Shown here: in pieces, positions 6,070 to 9,117 of the stretch
How the letters are laid out: every line of letters starts with the position of its first letter
Position numbering within the stretch: position 1 is the first letter of the stretch
Assembly: GCA_039583695.1 (NCBI GenBank)
Contig: JAVKSL010000100.1
Span: 1-9,117, forward strand
Direction: 5' to 3'
Length of the DNA: 9,117 bases
Source: JAVKSL01 sp039583695
GTDB lineage: Bacteria; Actinomycetota; Acidimicrobiia; Acidimicrobiales; JAJPHD01
Notes under the pieces: generated by a model
What the model was told of the DNA's origin: nothing
Databases searched by the model: none
Seen by the model: the letters and a program-made list of their open reading frames with translations, nothing else
Made by a program: the position numbers and the translations under genes

Positions 6070-6461
6070 CGCCAGCCGGCACTGCGGACACTGGAGCTGT
6101 GTCAGTTCGCCAGCGCCAGTTCCGTCCGCAGCACGAAGGTGGGCGTCGAGTACGGATCGGCCCTCCGACACTGACCTTCGCCCACGCGATCGGGGGCGGA
6201 TGGCGGACGAACCGGTTCCCCGGTACCGGCGCCCGCCTACGGATCCGATCCGGCGGCGACCACTCGTCTCGCTGGGCCATAGTTGAGCCGAAGCCCCAGG
6301 CGAGCGTAGGCCTCGGCCTTGTCTTCGGGCGCTGCGCTAGGTGGAATGGCGCTCTGTGCTCCCCGCATCAGACGGGCTCGGCGGCCGGGGCACCAGCAGC
6401 TCGGCTCGATAGTGCCGTAGGATGATCGAGGGCCCGTCGGGCTGAGCGGCTACCTCCAGCC
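6070..6461. other. Gene-free stretch between two TA modules
   Basis: No frame on either strand gives a recognisable protein here. Arms TGCGGAC (6083-6089) and GTCCGCA (6124-6130) could pair across a 34-base loop just after the doc stop, a weak terminator candidate. Nothing else was seen. Confidence 0.4.
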
Positions 6462-6671
6462 ATGATCGTCCGTCCGGCGAGGGCATCCTCGCCCAGCCCG
6501 CCATCGACTGCCCCCGAACGCAAGGTCATCACCGCAGGGGACGCAGCCGAGGTGCTGGGTACGAGCAGCGAGGAGATCCGCCAGCTCCTCGCCCGCCCCG
6601 CAGCCGCCGAGAACGAGCGACGGCTCCACCACGACCTCGAAGAAGCGGTGTTCGGCAAGCACGAGCGCTGA
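6462..6671 (+). CDS. Putative antitoxin, partner of the truncated PIN toxin
   Basis: 69 residues from the ATG at 6462. The first 20 residues are Pro/Ser/Ala-rich and may not belong to the conserved protein. The recognisable part is VITAGDAAEVLGTSSEEIRQ (helix-turn-helix-like, about 22-41), followed by a charged helix ending EEAVFGKHER. The family is not recognised by name. The antitoxin call rests on its size, composition and position: it ends 12 bases before a PIN-type gene on the same strand, the usual order for such pairs. No clear operator or ribosome binding site was seen before it. With its toxin broken it would be an orphan antitoxin. Confidence 0.6.
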   Translation: MIVRPARASSPSPPSTAPERKVITAGDAAEVLGTSSEEIRQLLARPAAAENERRLHHDLEEAVFGKHER

Positions 6672-6683
6672 ACGGGAGCGGTC

Positions 6684-7184
6684 GTGCTGGTCGACGCCTC
6701 GGTCGCCCGTAGCTTCGCTGTCGTCGGATGGACCCGCCAGCTGCTCGAGGTCGCCGGCGGGACCATCCTCGTCGCCGACACCGTCCACGGCGTGGATCCT
6801 GATGATCCGAGCGAGCTGCGCCACATCCGCGCTGCGCTGTGTCGCCAGGCGGAAGACGCCGGGCTCGGTTCGGGGCGAGCCGGCCGGGCCCTCTCCGCCG
6901 TCCAGGGTCTCGATCAGCTGCTCGCGCTCTCCACCAGAGAGCTGACCGTCCTGGCGCTCAACGACGACGAGCTGGCGCTGGCGATCCGCCTGCAGTCACG
7001 CCGAGCGGAGGACCGAGCATGGCGTCACTCCCTCGGCGCCAAGGCACGACGCCTCGACGCCAGCGAGTCCGCGTCCATCGCCATCGCCGTGAGCCGATCG
7101 CTCTACTTCGCCCGCCAACCGTGGAGACAAACCACGAGGGGCTCCACAACACTGCTCCGCAGGGGCAAAGGCGCAGGTGGTTGA
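6684..7184 (+). pseudogene. PIN-domain-like toxin truncated by an IS200-type element
   Basis: Reading starts at GTG 6684 after a GGGAG ribosome binding site. The N-terminus MLVDASVARSFAVVGW carries the first PIN aspartate (D4). RRLDASESASIAIAVSRSLYFA (about 122-143) looks like the conserved helix with the second acidic residue (E128). PIN toxins are Mg-dependent RNases needing three or four acidic residues, and the last ones, normally in an S/T-D-D segment after this helix, are missing. From residue 144 (base 7113) the frame runs into the antisense of an IS200 transposase and ends at 7184 with 23 foreign residues. The toxin should be dead. The call as PIN is by pattern, so moderate. Confidence 0.65.
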
Positions 7185-7452
7185 TCAGGCCGATGAAACG
7201 CGACAGCGCAACCGTGGGGGGAATCTCTACCAGCAGATGCACGTGGTCGGCCATGACCTCCACCTCGATGATCCTTGCACCCAGCTCTTTGACGACCTCG
7301 GCAATGATCTCGCCGAGCCGGGCCTCCACCCGCCCCACCAGTACGCGCCGACGGTACTTGGGGCACCAGATGACGTGGTACTTGGCCGAGTACACGGTCT
7401 TGTTGGTCGAGCGGTAGCCCACAGGACCCATTCTGGCATGAGGGTGTATCAC
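7111..7452 (-). pseudogene. tnpA: IS200-type Y1 transposase TnpA, truncated
   Basis: From an ATG at 7452 (or the ATG at 7431) the minus strand reads YSAKYHVIWCPKYRRRVLVG, then LGARIIEVEVMADHVHLL with the HUH metal-binding pair (H70, H72), and LSRFIGLI. LWSPSWFVSTVGG follows after only a short stretch. In relatives about 12 more residues lie between RFIGLI and the LWSPSW block, so there is an in-frame deletion. After STVGG the helix with the catalytic tyrosine is lost; the frame instead runs through antisense PIN sequence to 6958. IS200 TnpA cuts and joins single-stranded hairpin ends using that tyrosine, so this copy cannot transpose itself or others. Confidence 0.85.
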
Positions 7453-7560
7453 GGCTCGCTCCCGACCAGCTCAGGCACCCAAGGTCGGGCCTACGGCCCG
7501 AGCGCGGCTCTGCCTCCCACGGCTAAAGCCGTGGGCTTCCCGCCCCACGCCCCATTTCGG
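7113..7560 (-). mobile_element. Decayed IS200-type insertion sequence
   Basis: A Y1 transposase remnant (minus strand) and, about 65 bases upstream of it, the stable CCCACGGC-TAAA-GCCGTGGG hairpin typical of IS200/IS605 ends. The end next to the PIN gene has no hairpin and the transposase is cut there, so that end was deleted together with the PIN 3' end. The outer boundary near 7560 is approximate. Confidence 0.7.
7485..7535. repeat. Two hairpins at the IS200-type end
   Basis: TCGGGCC-TAC-GGCCCGA (7485-7501) is a 7-bp perfect stem. CCCACGGC-TAAA-GCCGTGGG (7516-7535) is an 8-bp perfect stem with a 4-base loop. The second is the classic subterminal hairpin recognised by Y1 transposases. Both lie upstream of the minus-strand tnpA. 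Confidence 0.75.
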
Positions 7561-7832
7561 TGATCGCCGCCCGGCTCGTTGAGCAAGGGCACCCACCCGG
7601 AGGTGTCGAGGTGGCCGCCGGGCGTGAGCTATTGGCGCAGCGTCGTCGGGCCAGATGTCCCGGCCCGCAGCTGCTCGACACCGGTGGCAACTGTGGGACA
7701 CCAGCCCCCCCGGTCTCAGGGACACCGGTTTTGTATGGGCCTACATCGTGTGGGCCGTAGGCACTCGTATTCGAACTGGCCGGATCTGCACCTGCGGGTT
7801 GTGTCGCTGTTCAGTGCTTCGAACGCTCGGGG
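7561..7832. other. Gene-free stretch with short direct repeats
   Basis: No convincing gene. GGGACACC occurs at 7695-7702 and 7719-7726, 24 bases apart. GACACCGGT occurs at 7678-7686 and 7721-7729. On the minus strand this gives repeated GGTGTCCC, which resembles the ends of some IS3/IS481-type elements, but no transposase accompanies it. Confidence 0.35.
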
Positions 7833-8096
7833 TCAGCGCGGGTCGGTGGTATAGGCGACGGACCGATGCCGGACGGCGAGGACGCGAACGACGCGCTGGT
7901 CATCCTCGAGCTGGTAGATGATCCGGTAGGCACCGACGCGCAGTGACCGCAGCCCCCGAAGGCGCCCTCGAAGGGTGTGGCCTGCCTCGGGATCGCGTTC
8001 GAGAAGGCCGAGGGCCTCGACGACAGCGTCGGACAGCGGCCAGTCGAGACCGACAACCTCCTTGCGAGCCCGTCGGACGAGCTCGACCCGGCTCAC
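7833..8096 (-). CDS. RelE/ParE-superfamily toxin
   Basis: 87 residues from a GTG at 8096, directly after the antitoxin's TAG stop (8097-8099). The N-terminus RVELVRRARKEVVGL is the first strand and helix. The middle has LLERDPEAGHTLRGRLRGLR. The core LRVGAYRIIYQLEDD (about 52-66) and VVRVLAVRHRSVAY (about 69-82) is the RelE sheet with its basic residues (R53, R58, R78). RelE toxins bind the ribosomal A site and cut mRNA; ParE relatives poison gyrase. The G-x-Y-R-I-I-Y and hR-x-x-x-Y patterns, together with the Phd/YefM partner, favour the RelE side. It is intact and full length, and coupled to its antitoxin with no gap. Confidence 0.88.
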   Translation of the reverse strand: MSRVELVRRARKEVVGLDWPLSDAVVEALGLLERDPEAGHTLRGRLRGLRSLRVGAYRIIYQLEDDQRVVRVLAVRHRSVAYTTDPR

Positions 8097-8375
8097 CTAC
8101 GGGTGTCGACGGCCGAGCTCTCGGCGCAGCTCGTCGAGCGTCACGGTCTCCCCACGCTCGGCCTCCCGGCGCCCTTCTTCGATGGCGGCGAGCGTGTCGG
8201 GGTCGGAGAGGATCTCGGCAGTCTCCTCCAAGGCCTCATATTCGTCGACTGGGACAAGCACGGCAGCGGGACGGCCTCGGCGGGTGATGACCACATGCTC
8301 TCGGAGGTCGGCCACCTGATCGATGACCTGGCTGAGCTCGTTACGAAGCTCACGGACTGGGACGGTTTTGCTCAT
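8097..8375 (-). CDS. Phd/YefM-family antitoxin
   Basis: 92 residues from the ATG at 8375. The frame is open further upstream, but MSKTVPVRELRNELSQVIDQ is the standard Phd/YefM start and a -10-like hexamer sits just before it. Next come REHVVITRRGRPAAVLVPVD and EYEALEETAEIL, all typical of the DNA-binding, dimerising N-terminal domain. The C-terminal part (about 56-92, SDPDTLAAIEEGRREAERGE onward) is acidic and probably disordered until bound to the toxin. It should neutralise the RelE-type toxin encoded right behind it and repress the operon through the inverted repeat at 8383-8402. Confidence 0.9.
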   Translation of the reverse strand: MSKTVPVRELRNELSQVIDQVADLREHVVITRRGRPAAVLVPVDEYEALEETAEILSDPDTLAAIEEGRREAERGETVTLDELRRELGRRHP

Positions 8376-8381
8376 GACTGA

Positions 8382-8402
8382 AGTGTACTCTCCCGCGTAC
8401 AC
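8382..8402 (-). promoter_or_regulatory. Operator and -10 of the Phd/RelE operon
   Basis: GTGTAC (8383-8388) and GTACAC (8397-8402) form an inverted repeat with an 8-base spacer. Each arm is a near-match to the TGTACA core bound by E. coli YefM, and the two cores are 12 bases apart centre to centre. On the minus strand TACACT (8387-8382) is a -10-like hexamer ending six bases before the ATG at 8375, so repressor binding would cover the promoter. No -35 is visible. Confidence 0.6.
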
Positions 8403-8448
8403 AATAGCGGTCGCGCCGCTTCTTCTAAGCCTGGATCCCACGACCTAG

Positions 8449-8553
8449 GCCCGCTTCCTCGACGCCGAGTTGCTCGTCTCCACCGTCTCCGGCCTCCTGG
8501 AAGACGCGGCCGCGTCGGCCGGTGTGGTCGTGCGGGTTGTCAAAACCGACTGA
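8449..8553 (+). pseudogene. Possible C-terminal gene remnant
   Basis: Directly after an in-frame TAG (8446-8448) there are 34 sense codons with a protein-like composition: FLDAELLVSTVSGLLED, then AGVVVRVVKTD, and a TGA. The amphipathic helix followed by a strand resembles a protein end. There is no start codon or upstream continuation, and the family is not recognised. It may be chance. Confidence 0.2.
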
Positions 8554-8995
8554 CGGCCAGGGCTCCCCCAAAGGTGCCACCGGCCCGAGCCCAGGCTCCC
8601 GGGTCGTGAAGTCCTCGCAATAGGCGATGCTGCTATGGGCGGATCACTGGTGGCGCATGCTCCCCGCTACCAGCTCCCCGGCGTCGATGCGCCCGAGCCC
8701 CGGGCACCCGAGCGCCCGCGTCACGGTCCCGGGCCGGCGGAGGAATCACGCTCGGTGCTCCCCGCCACCCGCGCCCACCCACCTCGGGTGCGCCCGCAGG
8801 CGAGCCAGGGGCCCGGACCGCCAGCGCTGCTGCCACCGCCGCCAAAAAGAATCGGCGGCGGTGGCCCACCGGTCGGTCCGGGCCTTGCAGTCGGCTTGGC
8901 GCCTTCCCGCCGGTCGCGAGGGAGCCCTCTCGGTCCCGGGTCTGAGCGCAGTGAGGCTGGGCGTGGTGCAATGATGGCCGACGGTGGACGGGCAT
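8554..8995. other. Gene-free stretch before the right-edge gene
   Basis: Both strands have long open frames, but their Pro/Arg/Gly-rich translations look like GC-driven chance. The only structure seen is the hairpin at 8832-8865. Confidence 0.4.
8832..8865. terminator. Strong 12-bp hairpin, possible terminator
   Basis: GCCACCGCCGCC (8832-8843) and GGCGGCGGTGGC (8854-8865) pair perfectly across a 10-base loop, AAAAAGAATC. There is no T-run after it on the plus strand. High-GC actinobacteria use such hairpins without U-tails, but no gene clearly ends here, so the role is uncertain. Confidence 0.4.
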
Positions 8996-9117
8996 GTGAG
9001 CAGGCGGGTGGTGGTGATGGGCCAGGGCTACGTCGGGCTCCCGCCCTGGCGGCCTCGCTGCGTGCCGGCAGCTACCGCCCGACCACCCTCGAGGCCGACC
9101 TGGAGGGCTTCGAGGTG
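8996..9117 (+). pseudogene. Nucleotide-sugar dehydrogenase, broken N-terminus, runs off the window
   Basis: From a GTG at 8996 the frame reads VSRRVVVMGQGYVGLP, the Rossmann strand and GxGYVGLP loop that open UDP-glucose/UDP-ManNAc-type dehydrogenases. Right after GLP (9043) the family-like reading moves to another frame: ALAASLRAGSYRPTTLEADL, then EGFEV. In relatives the RYRPTxxxxDLxGFDV block lies roughly 50 residues after the glycine loop, so a segment has been deleted and the frame shifted. These enzymes oxidise a UDP-sugar to its uronic acid for surface polysaccharide. This copy should be inactive unless a sequencing or assembly error is involved. The rest lies beyond 9117. Confidence 0.6.

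Noticed and set aside
6368..6826. Minus-strand frames opposite the antitoxin and PIN genes
   Set aside because: Ser/Arg-rich shadows without motifs, whereas the plus strand has a paired gene order with a ribosome binding site.
7760..7790. tRNA-like TTCGAACT string
   Set aside because: No matching T-arm stem, anticodon arm or acceptor stem can be drawn on either strand.
8627..8995. Overlapping open frames on both strands
   Set aside because: Pro/Arg/Gly-rich translations with no helix or motif pattern; they are expected by chance at this GC content.
1..9117. CRISPR array
   Set aside because: No regularly spaced repeats of 24-40 bases; the only long repeat is the 112-bp inverted pair.

Overview
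This is a high-GC accessory region. It probably comes from an actinobacterium: it carries a DUF222/13E12-type HNH endonuclease gene behind an actinobacterial LexA box, TAnnnT elements sit six bases before start codons, and the protein flavours fit. No rRNA, tRNA or CRISPR array is visible. Every family assignment rests on reading the translated sequence; no searches were run.

Layout, left to right. Bases 1-489 (minus) are a GNAT acetyltransferase cut by the window edge. Bases 542-2237 (plus) hold a two-gene overlapping operon. It has a small protein of a recurring but unnamed family, followed by a 434-residue protein whose C-terminus looks like an ImmA/IrrE domain without its metal-binding motif. 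Bases 2225-3359 (minus) are a decayed DUF222/HNH endonuclease gene with a 14-bp tandem duplication, further frame changes and a large internal deletion. Its SOS box and probable leaderless promoter remain intact. Bases 3369 to about 5400 are a rearranged IS607-type element. An apparently complete tnpB and the 3' part of tnpA lie on the minus strand, while the true 3' end of tnpB and the probable right end lie on the plus strand. A perfect 112-bp inverted repeat joins the two parts, which is the signature of an internal inversion with staggered breakpoints or of a chimeric assembly.

From 5459 to 6069 lies an RHH antitoxin/Doc toxin operon with a palindromic operator. Bases 6462-7112 carry a small putative antitoxin gene and a PIN-like toxin gene. 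The toxin's 3' end was removed by a decayed IS200-type element (about 7113-7560), which keeps a truncated Y1 transposase and its terminal hairpin. Bases 7833-8402 (minus) are a Phd/YefM antitoxin and RelE-type toxin with a TGTAC-type operator. The right end (8403-9117) is mostly gene-free. It holds one strong hairpin and, at the edge, a broken nucleotide-sugar dehydrogenase gene.

The window therefore reads as a toxin-antitoxin and mobile-element island: two intact TA modules, one broken TA module, one TA-like or defence-like pair of unknown function, and at least three decayed or rearranged genes. The observations most worth following up are the inverted IS607 element, which separates TnpB from its own tail and presumed omega RNA, and the unnamed ImmA-like operon.
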